Of a stretch of 64,000 nucleotides of DNA, positions 32,001 through 42,640 are shown one piece after another. Source of the stretch: Rhynchopus sp. YZ270_cl-10 (lineage: Eukaryota; Euglenozoa; Diplonemea; Diplonemida; Diplonemidae); assembly GCA_964035575.1 (NCBI GenBank), contig OZ037919.1:186001-250000 (forward strand), read 5' to 3'. How positions within the stretch are numbered: the stretch's first letter is position 1; the number at the start of each line of letters is the position of its first letter. The position numbers and the translations under genes are program-made. The notes below the pieces were generated by a model. That model ran no database searches. It had not been told where the DNA came from and saw nothing but the letters and a program-made list of their open reading frames with translations.

Positions 32001-35000
32001 AGGACGCAGCAGAGTGCTGGGCAGCACCGGAACAGCTTCCTCCTCCAGAGTGGTACGTTTTGCGGCATCTCCTGCGAGGCTTAAACGAAGCTCATTCCTA
32101 CGAAACACACGGTCCCTCCCTTCAACAAGCAGTAAACGAACTTCTCGCCGAAGAAAAAGAAACACTAGGGTTGATCCCACTTAGCCTATATAAGGAGGCT
32201 ATTAGTAATTGCAGGGATGATAAAACGTTTTTTTCGGAGCTTTTCATTTTACACCAACACAAATTGAAAAGAGAGCTCTGCGAAAACTGGGGGAAACAAC
32301 TAAGGGGATCTTCTAGTATCATGGACCCTGCTCAATATGAAGCAGATTTTGCGATTTTTAAATCCCTCTTTGAGCATGGAAAAGAATTTGAAGGGGCAGA
32401 AGGGACATTAGAAATTGCAGCAGCATACGGTTGGGTAGATGCAGTGAAGTGGCTTATCGAAGGAAAAGGGACTAATGCGAATGATACCAACACCGCAAAT
32501 AGACCTATTCGCACTGTAGCTCTAGAAGTGTCCGCGCAATACCAAGATATCACCGGGGAAAATTTGCAGCATTTTATGGACACCTGCGGGGAGCTCTCTG
32601 GAGGACAGTACATAGAGTTTATGAGAGACCGGGACGTGCATGGTGCTCGGTATTATTATGCGAATAGCCTGAACGATACCATTTTGCAGAAGTGCAGTCA
32701 ACATCCCATGATGCAAGCCTTAGTGGAGCTGGCGTTAATTCTTTTTGCGAATGGAGCAGACGCTGATCCGGATGATTTTGAACGTCTCTCTCAGGTTATG
32801 CGTTTAGACCAGCCATTTGACGCATTCATCCAAGGTGAAGTCGCAGATCAGGTATCTCTCTTACACGTCGCTGCTGCCTGCGACAATGTAAATTCAGTGA
32901 GGTGGTTATTAGAGAATATTGCGTATCGTGATACGGTAGGGTCTGGTATAATGGAGGATAAGAGAGGAAGGACGGCGCGGTCTTATACGGGGAGTCATGC
33001 GTGTCATCAGGTGCTTGCGAAGAAGGAGCAGGACCAGCATGCACTGTCTGGGTATATGCCGCCGCAGGAGCAGATCAACCTTGTTGTGGCCCTGCGGGTT
33101 GAGGATGTGTTCAATAGCGTCGCGGTGGTGCAGAATCTGGAGAAGTTTTGTGGTCAAGATGGTGCGCTGCCGATAGGTGTCACCACGGTGCTGCATGCAC
33201 TCAACATGCTGGACTTAGGCGGGTTCGTTCTGTATTACCAAGAGGAGATCTACGTTGTCGTCTCAGGAACCGACAAACGGCAGTTCATCCACGCCGACCG
33301 CTACCCTCAGGTGCGTTTCTGCGACAAAAACGTTCCGCTCCTCTCGAAGGAGAAGCACTGCATCACCTCGCGTCTGGTCAATAACTTTACGTGGCCGATT
33401 TTGGATCTGAAGTTGCAGACTGCGGTGCAGCATTTGGAGAAATCCTTTGCAGACTTCCGCCATCCTGACAACGAGTTGCAGGAGTGGGTCAACACCCGGC
33501 AGTGGCTGAACTACGGACACGAGGTGACGTACCCATACAGCCTGAAGGTGTCGTGCAGGGATATGGCGTACTGTGGCGACTACGAGGTGGACTCACTCAT
33601 CCCCTCCGCATCTCCAATATGGAACCAGGTCGACGGCCCGCGGGTCATCCGTGCAGACGACGAAGGCAAATGGTGCATCTTCGATAAAGAACGCCCCGTC
33701 CTCAAAACAACCACCGAAGGTGTCGGGCGATCTCCTGCAGAGCGCTTTGTCTGGCAGGCCGCAAAGGGCGAAACCATGTGGCGTCCCGACAAAAAGGTCT
33801 TCGTCACCGACGGCGATGAAAAGCGGACCACCCCATCCTGGATTCTTGTCGACGAATGCGCTGATGTCGTCTACGCGCTGCTCACTGACAAAAACCCTCC
33901 CAATGGAGCACGCCCCTTTGATATGACCAAACGTCTCATCCGTGTGGTTTCATCCCTTCCGGACGGCTGTCCTGACACCCTTTTCATCGAAGCCACTGCA
34001 TTCCCCGAGATTGACGGTGAATACACCAGAGAGAAGACATTGGCAGACGACCTACACATGGTTTGGGTAAACGCGAATGGGAAGTTCAAACTTCATGTCA
34101 CCTTCACGCGGAGCAGTGCCGGTGACCCCGAGGAGTCAGTAGGGATCACCTATGCGAGGCCGGACTCACCAAACCCGGGTATCGTGTCTATGTGGGGGAT
34201 CTCCTCGTATGGTGGTGGAACTGAAACGACGCATCTTGAGCTCCGTTCGGACGACCTGCACCCTTGGTTCTGCATCGGCGAGGATGCCCCCCAATGGGTC
34301 AACGTATCCTCCAAGACTAAGACGCCACTCATCTGCTTTACCCTCCCCGAAGGAGCAGCGGGGCTTCTCCCCGGACGGGAGATGCTAGAACGCAAGACAC
34401 GAGCCATGTGGTCACTCCGCCAGGCCCTTCTCGCATCAGGCATGCCGCGCGATACGTTGCCCTTCAGAAAGGTGAATCGTCTCGAGCCTGATGTGCCTTC
34501 GTTGTATATGTCGCCAAATCTGGACACCCCTGGGAATCTTCCGCCTGGACAAAATTGGTTGGATTTGTTGAAGCAGGAGAAGAAGATTGCGCAGGTGTTT
34601 GGTGTGCATTCGCAGAGCGAGGCCAAGGAGGTGCTAGAGGAGTGGCAGCCTGACTTCACGAAGGGGTATGCCTGTCTGTTCATGCCGTGGCTGTGGCAGC
34701 CGTTCAGCTGCATCTGGGAGTTCCTCAGGGAAAACCCGCACGTCGACAGCGAGAAGAAGTACGACCCCCTCTCACGCACCGTCTGCGACAGGAAGACCTT
34801 CCTCAACCTAGAGCCCATCGCAAGCCACACCTCAGCACACTGGGACGTGCTCGAACGCATACAAACCGCCGCCCTCGACACCCCCCTCTTCCGTGAACGT
34901 GAGACACGCTACTATTCAAACAGCAACATCGAGCCCGCAGACATGCTCCACAAAGGGACCGGCATCATCCCACGGACGTACCTGGGTGAGTGGGTCTTCG

Positions 35001-38000
35001 TCGAGAAGGAGAACGACGAGTGGTGGCTCCCCGTTGTGGACGACAGGAACGTGACGCTGCTGCGCGAGGTGCAGGTGGACAAGGGGTCCTCCTGTTACTA
35101 CCGTGCTGTGTACGACCTTACCTATTGCCAAGAGGTCTTCACAAAGGGTGGGAAGGAGGAGCGTTGTAAGGGCGAGGTGGAGCCGCTTAAGCGAGAGCAG
35201 GAGATTGAGGTGCTGTACCTGGACCTGGAAGGCAAGTGGGCGCGTGTCCGCCACCACGCCAAGGCAGTGTACTTCAAGAGCTACTGGATGCCGCTGCGCA
35301 CACAGGACCGCTCACGCCGCACCCTCACACCGTTCTACCTCTCGCAGCTCTCGAAGCTGGAGGCATACCTGGGGTCGAAGGTGGCCTTCTACTTTGCGTT
35401 CCTTGCGACGTACTGCGCGTACCTTCTGTTGCTATTAATGTCGGGGGTCTGCTTCACTGTAGTACAGTTCACACTAGGCCTCCACCAGAGCGACAAGATC
35501 GTCATGTGGAACGCAATATTAGTCCTCTTTTGGGGTGCATACTTCAGAAAGCGTTGGGTCCGCAAAGCCTCAGAACTGACCTACATGTGGAACGTACGCA
35601 ACGTGGAGCAATGGGAACCTGCTATGGCAGAGTTCTTGAAGAACAACATGAAGCGGCAGAAGCGTCCCCACCCCATCACCGGACTGTCCGAGCCGTACTT
35701 CACCTCCGCACACAGACGTCCGCGCCTGCTGCTCTCTGTTGTGGTCACATCCGCACTGCTCTCCGGAGTTGTCTTCGTGATGTACCAGAACGCAATCCTC
35801 CGAGACGAATACTCTGTAGTCAACCAAGACATGAAGCTTATGTTCGGTGTCGAGAACGCCATCACCATCGCTGCGATGGATGTGGTGTACGCGCTGATCG
35901 CAGGGAAGCTCAACTTCTACGAAAACCACCGCACGAAGAGCAGCAAGCAGAGCTCCGCTATTCTTAAGAACTTCGTCTTCCGCTTCATCAACGGATTCTC
36001 GGGCCTCATGATCACTGTCATCCGCGAGCCCGTCTCCGTCGCCGACTGCTTAAAAGCATGCCACCAGACACTCTGCAAGATCGACAACCCGATGACCGTT
36101 GACGGCGGCACATTAGCCGGTGGATGCCCCACCGAAGCGCAGCTCGACGAAGAAATCAGTGTCTTCCGCAAATACGACCTGATGGTGCAGCTCACAACAC
36201 AGCTTATCATACAATCCCTTATTGCACTCATGACTGAAAAGGTCATCCCAAAGATCATTTTAAACCACCGCCACAAAAGAAAGCGGGAGGCTGGCGAGGA
36301 GGTCAACACATTCCCTTCGAAGCTGTCCTGCCTGGCGTTGGACACTGTCTCACGTATGTCGGAGGTGAACCGCGTGGTGTCATTCCACAACCGCAAATAC
36401 TATCTCACCTGTAGAGGCAAATGGAGCGTTCTGCGGTCCAAACAGTATGGAGGGATCTGGGAGAGTGAGAAAACACCGGGGGATTTATATCTCATACGTC
36501 AGGAGGATACGCGGTTGTACTGTAGTGTCCGCGCGAAGGCAAGGAAGTGCAGTAGCCCGCACGCAACCAAGACCACAACATCTTCTGCAGACAACGAAGA
36601 GTCGGACAACGAGGCGATCGACATGCCGTCGCACACTGAGGTCTATTTTCCTATCCCCTCCGGACCAAATAAAAGCGTTACTACCGACATCAAAGGCCTT
36701 TGGTCCACAATAGAGTCGCAAAGTACTTATGACCGAATGCTCGTCTACCCTGAACCAGACGTAGCAGGCGAACCAACTGACCCCTTCATCATCGTCCGAC
36801 GCGAGGAAATCATAAAGGGCACTACCTCCCCTCATGCCCAGGTTAATCTGTCGGTTGAGGATAGAAGGGTATGGTTTTTTTCAAATTTTCAAAAAAAAAA
36901 AGGAAAAAAAAAAAAAAAAAAAAATTCTCAGGATGCAAGCATCCCGCAGTCAGCTGTGAGCTTTGTGTGGATGTACAACATCTCTGACGATGTGGATGTG
37001 GTGTTGGGCAACTCTGATGATGAGGTGAGCAACACCATACGGCCTACATCACCTGGTGCAGGCCAGGTTGCTGTGACGAAGCAGAGACGACGCAAACGGA
37101 AGGACCGTCCCAAGGACCACAAGGATCTGGACAACATCCCCCCAAGCTCGCCACAGAAAAAGCACACCCCTTCAAGGAAGAAGGAGCCACGGACACGCAA
37201 ATCATCAAAGAAAGGCCACGTTGTCAAGCTAGCCGACGCTGTCGGTGACAGCGAAAACGGCCTGAGCAGTGAAACACATGTCGCGCTTCGTGTCATTGCA
37301 AACGGTGCTTACGCTTACTTCGATTCGTATGTTCCCTTTTTTGGTGAGCGAGACTAGCTCATCCCAACCTTTTTGAGAAGATTTCTCAAATATATTTTGT
37401 GAGATTGGGTTTTAAAATTGTTATCACTCATTTGTACATTTCTACAAAAAAAACTCATTTCTATGGATCCCACGTCTACCTATCTCTACCCTCTACCCTC
37501 TCATTTGTACACCCCACTCCCACATTCCCGCCACTCTTAGTCTCACTTTTTCACTGTTTTCAAACCCTTCTCCACAGCTTCGGTGACGTTGTCTCCATCA
37601 ACGCAGTGCAGCCATCCAGCGACGGGCGTGGCCTATCCTTCGAAGACCCCAAGCCGTGGCGCCCTGAGTTCACTAAAGGACTTTGGCGGCAGGGCCGCTT
37701 CCAACCTGTTACGCTCCCCTTTTTGCGCAACTTTGGCGCCAGGTGGTACTGTTGGCTGTACCCTAAGGAAGAGATTGAGGGTGACATTGCAGGCGAACCT
37801 CTGTGGAAGGTGAGCACAGCGGGGAGCTTTGTCTATCTTTTCGACCCTGAGTCGAAGAAGGAATTCCGTGCAGATGACCCGAGGCCGTCACATCCACCGG
37901 AAGCCCATCCGTTGAACCGATACTTCACGATCAGACAACGCCAGGTCGACACCAAGATGACTGTCATTGTTGAAACCATGCGCCCCCCTGTCTCTGAAGA

Positions 38001-38427
38001 GAGCGAATTCGATGACTACACAATGATGATGCTTCAGTTCTCCTATGTGGTCTGCTTCGGCTCGGTGCTTCCATTGGCTCCGTTGGTCGCGCTGTTTACC
38101 GGGTGGATTGAGCTCCATACAGACATCCTCAAGTACCTAAAGCTCCAGCAACGCCCCGAAGCCATGAAAGCATCCGGCATCGGAGCCTGGCTGACCCTGC
38201 TCACAACGATCATCTACGTGTCCATCCCGGTTAACGTTCTGATCGTCATGAAAAGTGATGGTCGCACCGCCTACTGGAACCACCATCAGGATGGAAAAGA
38301 GGTACTCCTTGGGGTGCTGTTGACCCTAGTGTTGGTGCAGGTTGTGAAGGTGGTAATGGCGTTGCTCCCAGGCACTGCAGGCTGGGTAGTCCAGCATGAG
38401 CTGAGAAGAGATTATGAACGTTTGTAA
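26084..38427 (+). CDS. Giant ankyrin-repeat / TMEM16 (anoctamin) membrane protein
   Basis: TMEM16 proteins are calcium-regulated chloride channels or lipid scramblases. Exon 1 runs 26084-37326. Within it, 36869-36931 (GTATGG to TTCTCAG, 63 nt, no stop) is very likely a short intron. The next intron is 37327-37577 (GTATGT to CTCCACAG), then 37578-38427. The product is about 4,009 residues. Ankyrin repeats are scattered from about 112-205, then around 880, 1060, 1505, 1650 and 2256, with SH3/Tudor-like stretches between. The anoctamin part starts near 3085 (LTPFYLSQLSKLEAYLG), with membrane spans from about 3104. A cytoplasmic insert of roughly 250 residues splits spans 6 and 7. The last exon carries LQFSYVVCFGSVLPLAPL and IELHTD, both typical. 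Known anoctamins are about 700-1,000 residues, so the fusion is unusual. The TAA stop overlaps a GTAAGT donor at 38424, so a further exon is possible. Confidence 0.88.
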
Positions 38428-38439
38428 GTACATTTTTTT

Positions 38440-38486
38440 AAGGTGACTAAGTACGAGAGGCTTAGGGTCATCTTATAAACTTTTCT
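38440..38486 (+). repeat. H1 hairpin repeat, possibly intronic
   Basis: AAGGTGACTAAGTACGAGAG, then GCTTAGGGTCATCTTATAAA and CTTTTC. The stem is CTAAG/CTTAG. It is 16 bases after a GTAAGT donor at the end of the TMEM16 frame and is followed by a T-rich tract to GTGCAG at 38519. Confidence 0.92.
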
Positions 38487-38926
38487 TTCTTTTTTTGGTT
38501 ATTTTGTGTGTGGTGCAGGCAATGTAGTATCGTCGGCTCTTTATTTGGGGAAAGATACTCTCTAAAGACGGGGTTGGGCCTCACCTTTATTTTTGCTCCC
38601 TTTTCATTGATTTTTCCATGTCAAAAAAAATTGGGCTTTTGCTGCTAGGTTGTCTTCTGGGGTGCTAAAAAAAAACACCTAAGTCAGAAGATGAAAAATG
38701 GAGGAGGGGGGAACAGAAGGGGCAGTGCTTTCCAGCAGTGTTATTATTCCCTCCCCTCCGCCCCCCTGGAAAAGAAATGTGATACTCACCAATTGATGGT
38801 GCCTTTTTAGATTGTTTTTTTTTAAAGTCGTGTTTGAGATAACCAATTTTTGCTTTTTTTCTTACCCATATCAGGGGAGTTTCAATTGTGAATTGATTTT
38901 TTGTTTTTTTGTTTTTTGTTTCTTTA

Positions 38927-38975
38927 CAAAGTAACCAAGCACGAAAGGTGTACGTTATTTTCCCCCAACTTTTCT
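38927..38975 (+). repeat. H1 hairpin repeat, diverged
   Basis: CAAAGTAACCAAGCACGAAA, then GGTGTACGTTATTTTCCCCC and AACTTTTC. It keeps the order of blocks but has lost the GGCTTAG arm. Confidence 0.5.
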
Positions 38976-39379
38976 CTTTTCTCTATTGATGTTGCACGCG
39001 AAGTAATCCTTTTTAACCGTTTAACCGTTTCCCCCGATTTTCTTTCCCACCGTCGGCAGGACATCGTAAAAATGCCACTCTTTTATCCGACGCAGGGTTC
39101 CTTCTCTCTCTCCTTTTGTTTAGAGGAACATCGCCATTATTTCTTGTTTGCCTTCATGTTTTCTTAAGTTAACACTGTCAGTTAAAGAAAAATCCGCACC
39201 CCAGCATCCCCCACTTTATTAATAACCAAGCATTCATTTCAATATCTGTTGGCAGTGTGCACTGCCTGAGGGGAGGTGGCAAACTCGCAAACCCGGGTTT
39301 GAATTAAGGGCTACTGGAGCAGTTCATCCTCAGGTGGGTGTATGTGTTGGGGCTTGGTGAGTAGGGCAGCTTGGAAGGG

Positions 39380-39483
39380 AGGGGTGGGGTGGGGTGGGAG
39401 GGAGAAGAGATGTCCCGACGTGTTGGCACTGCCTCCTCGCTGTTGCGTGGACGGCTGTAGTGCCATCAGCGTTTTGGGTGTGG
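39380..39483 (+). repeat. R70 repeat, copy 6
   Basis: Same position in unit C as copy 4 in unit B. The core is intact and the GGGGT run shorter. Confidence 0.9.
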
Positions 39484-39892
39484 GGTGTGTGTGTAGAGTA
39501 GTAGAGGGACCCTCAAAGAAAGGGTTGAGGAGGGGAGGCAGGGGCGGTGCCAGCCTGTGGTGCTTGCATGCAGCTCTGTGCTGTGCAAGGCGTGCAGCCA
39601 CGTCTGTGAGAGCATGCGTGTGCTGCCACTGCAGGTTGTAATGAAGGCTGTTGCGTCTGCTTTCAGTGATGTTTCGTGTTCACGTGGCTCAACTCTTTAG
39701 GGCTGCTCTGGGGTGGTATGGGGTATGGGTATGGGCGTGGGCAGCAGTGCTGTGAACAATCCTGTGTCCACAGCTGACAGCTTCCTGCGCTCTGCAGACG
39801 TGCACATCCACCTCGAGTGGAGGGTGGTCTAGGTGAGCGTGAGCGTGACCGTGAAGTGGTGTGTTTGGTGTCGTGCACAGCAAACATCACCG

Positions 39893-39961
39893 CACCCGAC
39901 GTGTTGGCACTGCCTCCTCGCTATTGCGTGGACGGCTGTAGTGCCATCAGCGTTTGGGTTG
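39893..39961 (+). repeat. R70 repeat, copy 7 (proximal to SPL-C)
   Basis: Core without the G-rich lead, about 120-190 bases before the SPL-C start. It is the counterpart of copy 5. Confidence 0.9.
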
Positions 39962-40045
39962 CTTTGCTTTGCTTTGCTTTGCGACGTGGACATGGACATG
40001 GACGTGGGGTGTTTCACTTTGATGCTATTGGTACACATGGTGCAG

Positions 40046-40068
40046 TATCTCTCTCTCTCTCTCTCTCT
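40046..40068 (+). repeat. CT-repeat just upstream of SPL-C
   Basis: Slightly longer than the matching run before SPL-B. It ends about 13 bases before the ATG, followed by TTTTATACACAACA. Confidence 0.6.
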
Positions 40069-40081
40069 TTTATACACAACA

Positions 40082-41851
40082 ATGTCATCCTTCGACGCTC
40101 TGAAGAAGGCTGTGGTGGAGGTGATCCAGAGTTTCAACGACCGCTACGAGGGTACTCCTCCCGCAAAGCTTGTTGCTTCTGCCCTCATCGGTGTGTACGC
40201 ACTGCACACACTGAAGCCTGTTGTGCTGACACCTGGTGACGTGCTGGAGGATGCCAAGCTGTGGTTCTTTGTCGTGCTCCGCAAGTACGCTGGTGACAGA
40301 CTCGGCATCGGCAAGGCTTTGGATGAGGCAAAGAAGGGCTTCGTGAAGGACTTTGCCGACAAGCAAGTGACCATCAAGACGAACTACCCCCGCCTGCCTT
40401 CCGACCCCATTCCACGTACGCAGGTGCTGAAGGAGCTCGAGGACCTTGCTAAGATCAACGGCGACTACTCGGAAGGCCAGTACTCGGGCTGTGTGTACCA
40501 CGGCGGCAACGACGGGTACACAGAGTTCATCAACGAAGCGATGAACATCCACCAGTGGACGAACCCGCTTCACGGTGCGCAGTTCAGTGGTGTGCGGAAG
40601 ATGGAGACAGAAGTGCTGTCGATGGTTGTGAAGATGTTCCACGGAGACGACGAAGCCTGTGGAGCGATGACGTCTGGAGGAACGGAGTCGATCCTGCTTG
40701 CGATGAAGGCATACCGTGAGAAGGCAAAGACGGAGCGTGGTGTGACGGCACCCGAGCTGGTTGTGCCTGTGACTGCACACGCAGCGTTTGACAAGGCGGC
40801 ACACTACTTCGGACTGAAGATCCGTCACGCACGCATGGACCCCGACACCTGCAAGGTGGACATGAAGCACATGAAGAGCCTTGTGAACTCGAACACCATT
40901 GCGCTGGTGGCGTCTGCACCACACTTCCCGCACGGTATTGTGGACCCTGTGGAGGAGGTGTGTGCCCTTGGGCTCAGCTGGGGCATCCCTGTGCACGTGG
41001 ACGCGTGTCTGGGAGGGTTCATCATTGCCTTCATGGAGAAGGCGGGGCTGGAGCTTGACGAGCGCTTCGACTTCCGTGTGGAGGGTGTGACCTCCATCTC
41101 GTGCGACACACACAAGTACGGCTTCGCCCCCAAGGGCAGCAGCTGCATCTTGTACCGTGATGCCGCACTCCGGAAGTACCAGATGCACTCCCAGCCCAAC
41201 TGGCCTGGTGGTGTGTACGCCTCCCCCACCATTGCTGGGTCGCGTGTCGGGAACGTGGTGGCAGGGACCTGGGCAGCGATGCTCTCGCACGGAGAGAACG
41301 GGTACGTGGAGGAGACACGCAGCATTGTGACCACTGCACGTTTCATTGCCGACGAGCTGGAGAAGACCCCTGGTGTGAAGGTGTGCGGAAAGCCGCTTGC
41401 AAGTGTGGTGGCCTTCACCTCGGAGGACTTCGACATCTACAGAATGGTGACGTTCCTTGTGGACCGCCACTGGGACATGAACGTGCTGCAGTTCCCGTCT
41501 GCCCTGCACATCTGCGTGACACGTATCCACACCCTTGACGAGATGAAGCACGCAAAGCGCTTCATTGCCGACGTGGCAGAGGCTGCTCAGGAGTTCATGA
41601 AGACGAAGGACCAGAAGGCGGAGGGCGGTGCTGCGATCTACGGAACGACGCAGTCCATCCCTGACCGCACCATCATCTCCGATGTCACGAAGATGTACTT
41701 CGATGCGTACTACAAGATCGGGGTATGTGTTTTGCAGTTTGCAGTGTGGACAGCCAATGTCATCACAGCACACTATTGCTTTCAACCCCCTTTTCCCTCC
41801 ACATCTTTTACTTCTTTGCGGAGACATCCGATTCCAGGCGAGAAGCCTTGA
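40082..41851 (+). CDS. SPL: Sphingosine-1-phosphate lyase, copy C
   Basis: Third full SPL copy, with the same PLP-dependent sphingoid-base phosphate cleavage. The frame is open upstream to 39833, but the start at 40082 is fixed by identity to SPL-B (MSSFDALK). The PLP lysine is Lys345, and TSGGTESILLA and HVDACLGGF are intact. Homology ends at YYKIG before a GTATGT donor at 41723. Unlike SPL-B, the candidate acceptor reads GAGCGG (41935-41940), so the AG is lost and only the next AG at 41945 (TTTAG) remains. That would give the tail KLRRLER; unspliced, the frame continues to 41851. Private changes such as ELEKTPGVKVCGKP sit next to stretches shared only with A (YGTTQSIPDR) or only with B (SRVGNVVAGTW), a mosaic typical of gene conversion. 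Confidence 0.93.
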   Translation: MSSFDALKKAVVEVIQSFNDRYEGTPPAKLVASALIGVYALHTLKPVVLTPGDVLEDAKLWFFVVLRKYAGDRLGIGKALDEAKKGFVKDFADKQVTIKTNYPRLPSDPIPRTQVLKELEDLAKINGDYSEGQYSGCVYHGGNDGYTEFINEAMNIHQWTNPLHGAQFSGVRKMETEVLSMVVKMFHGDDEACGAMTSGGTESILLAMKAYREKAKTERGVTAPELVVPVTAHAAFDKAAHYFGLKIRHARMDPDTCKVDMKHMKSLVNSNTIALVASAPHFPHGIVDPVEEVCALGLSWGIPVHVDACLGGFIIAFMEKAGLELDERFDFRVEGVTSISCDTHKYGFAPKGSSCILYRDAALRKYQMHSQPNWPGGVYASPTIAGSRVGNVVAGTWAAMLSHGENGYVEETRSIVTTARFIADELEKTPGVKVCGKPLASVVAFTSEDFDIYRMVTFLVDRHWDMNVLQFPSALHICVTRIHTLDEMKHAKRFIADVAEAAQEFMKTKDQKAEGGAAIYGTTQSIPDRTIISDVTKMYFDAYYKIGVCVLQFAVWTANVITAHYCFQPPFPSTSFTSLRRHPIPGEKP

Positions 41852-41873
41852 GCAAACACAACACTTCTTTGAT

Positions 41874-41913
41874 AAGTGACTACACAGGCTTAGAGTCATC
41901 GTACCAACTTTTC
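41874..41913 (+). repeat. H1 hairpin repeat, diverged, 3' of SPL-C
   Basis: Same as 12784 with one visible change (TCATCGTACC for TCATTGTACC). It sits 150 bases after the SPL-C donor; the following GAGCAG of unit B is GAGCGG here. Confidence 0.7.
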
Positions 41914-42343
41914 TCTTTTTGTTGTTCTTTTTATGAGCGGTTTAGAAGCTACGTCGCCTCGAGCGATGAGTTGAAGATGTTATGTACCACTGACCACACC
42001 ACCACAACAACCACCACAACAGTCAACGGAGGAAGAGACTGAGAAGTAGACAGCTGCTTTGTTGCGCATCCTGCGCCCCTCTTCGTCGTGATGCCTCATT
42101 TCTTTGATGGGCACGTTTCTCATTCAAAAGCGTTAACCCAGATTCTGCAGACCTGTCGTTACAAAGGCAAGCCGTTCCTGCTCTCCGTACACGTTTACAC
42201 AAAAAGAAAAGAACAGCTCTGCAGTCGGAACCTGTCCCAGTTTCATGTGGTTTCCCAATGTTTGTGTGTTGCTGTTGTGCATAGGTGCACGCTCGACGCA
42301 TTCATTTCTCAATTTTTTTCCCCACCTCCGTTTTTCTTTTCCG

Positions 42344-42390
42344 AGATGGCTAAGACACTGCAAGGCTTTGACTCATCTTACCAGTTTTAT
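42344..42390 (+). repeat. H1 hairpin repeat, diverged
   Basis: GAGATGGCTAAGACACTGCA, then AGGCTTTGACTCATCTTACC and AGTTTTAT. It keeps CTAAG, AGGCTTTG and TCATCTTACCAG. It lies inside the insertion that separates unit C from its weaker 3' homology. Confidence 0.6.
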
Positions 42391-42398
42391 TTTATAAA

Positions 42399-42444
42399 GC
42401 AAATACCTGCGTCCGCAGCGGTATTTGCATTGTCAACTTTATCC
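42399..42444 (+). repeat. H3 hairpin repeat
   Basis: CAAATACCTGCGTCCGCAGC, then GGTATTTGCATTGTCAACTT. AAATACC pairs with GGTATTT, and GCGTCCGC is the inner part. Confidence 0.65.
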
Positions 42445-42593
42445 CCCATTTTTTTTTCCGTTTCTTTGTTTGTTTGTTTTTTTTTTTCATTTTTTCACTG
42501 TTCTCTGCGCGCCTTAGTCCTTGTGCCCGACCCACATCTCACCGAGTCTGCAACACTGTGGTGTAAGTGTCAACCGTTACACGCTTTTTTTTA

Positions 42594-42640
42594 CAAGGTG
42601 ACTAAGGAGAAGAGGCTTAAGTTCATCATATTAACTTTTT
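42594..42640 (+). repeat. H1 hairpin repeat, present in C flank and absent in B flank
   Basis: CAAGGTGACTAAGGAGAAGA, then GGCTTAAGTTCATCATATTA and ACTTTTT. Upstream lies GTAAGTGTC at 42563 and downstream TTTTGCAG at 42654, so donor, branch-like ATATTAAC, T tract and acceptor are all in place for a 92-base intron. The homologous stretch after SPL-B (about 13325-13356) lacks it. Confidence 0.9.

Larger units (their letters stand above)
38428..39302. other. Spacer after the ankyrin-TMEM16 gene
   Basis: Holds H1 copies at 38440 and 38927. From GTAAGT at 38424, through the first H1, to GTGGTGCAG at 38519 the sequence has the form of an intron of about 96 bases. Splicing there would add some 40 in-frame residues starting QCSIVGSLFGERYSLK. 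Nothing else is supported. Confidence 0.5.
39303..42255 (+). repeat. 2.9-kb segmental duplication, unit C (SPL-C)
   Basis: Colinear with 10246-13165 (unit B), starting ATTAAGGGCTACTGGAGCAG and ending TTTCATGTGGTTTCC. Differences include a shorter GGGGT run, a few added bases in the upstream module and scattered coding changes. Beyond the right end, homology resumes weakly at about 42510 after an insertion rich in hairpin repeats. Confidence 0.92.
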
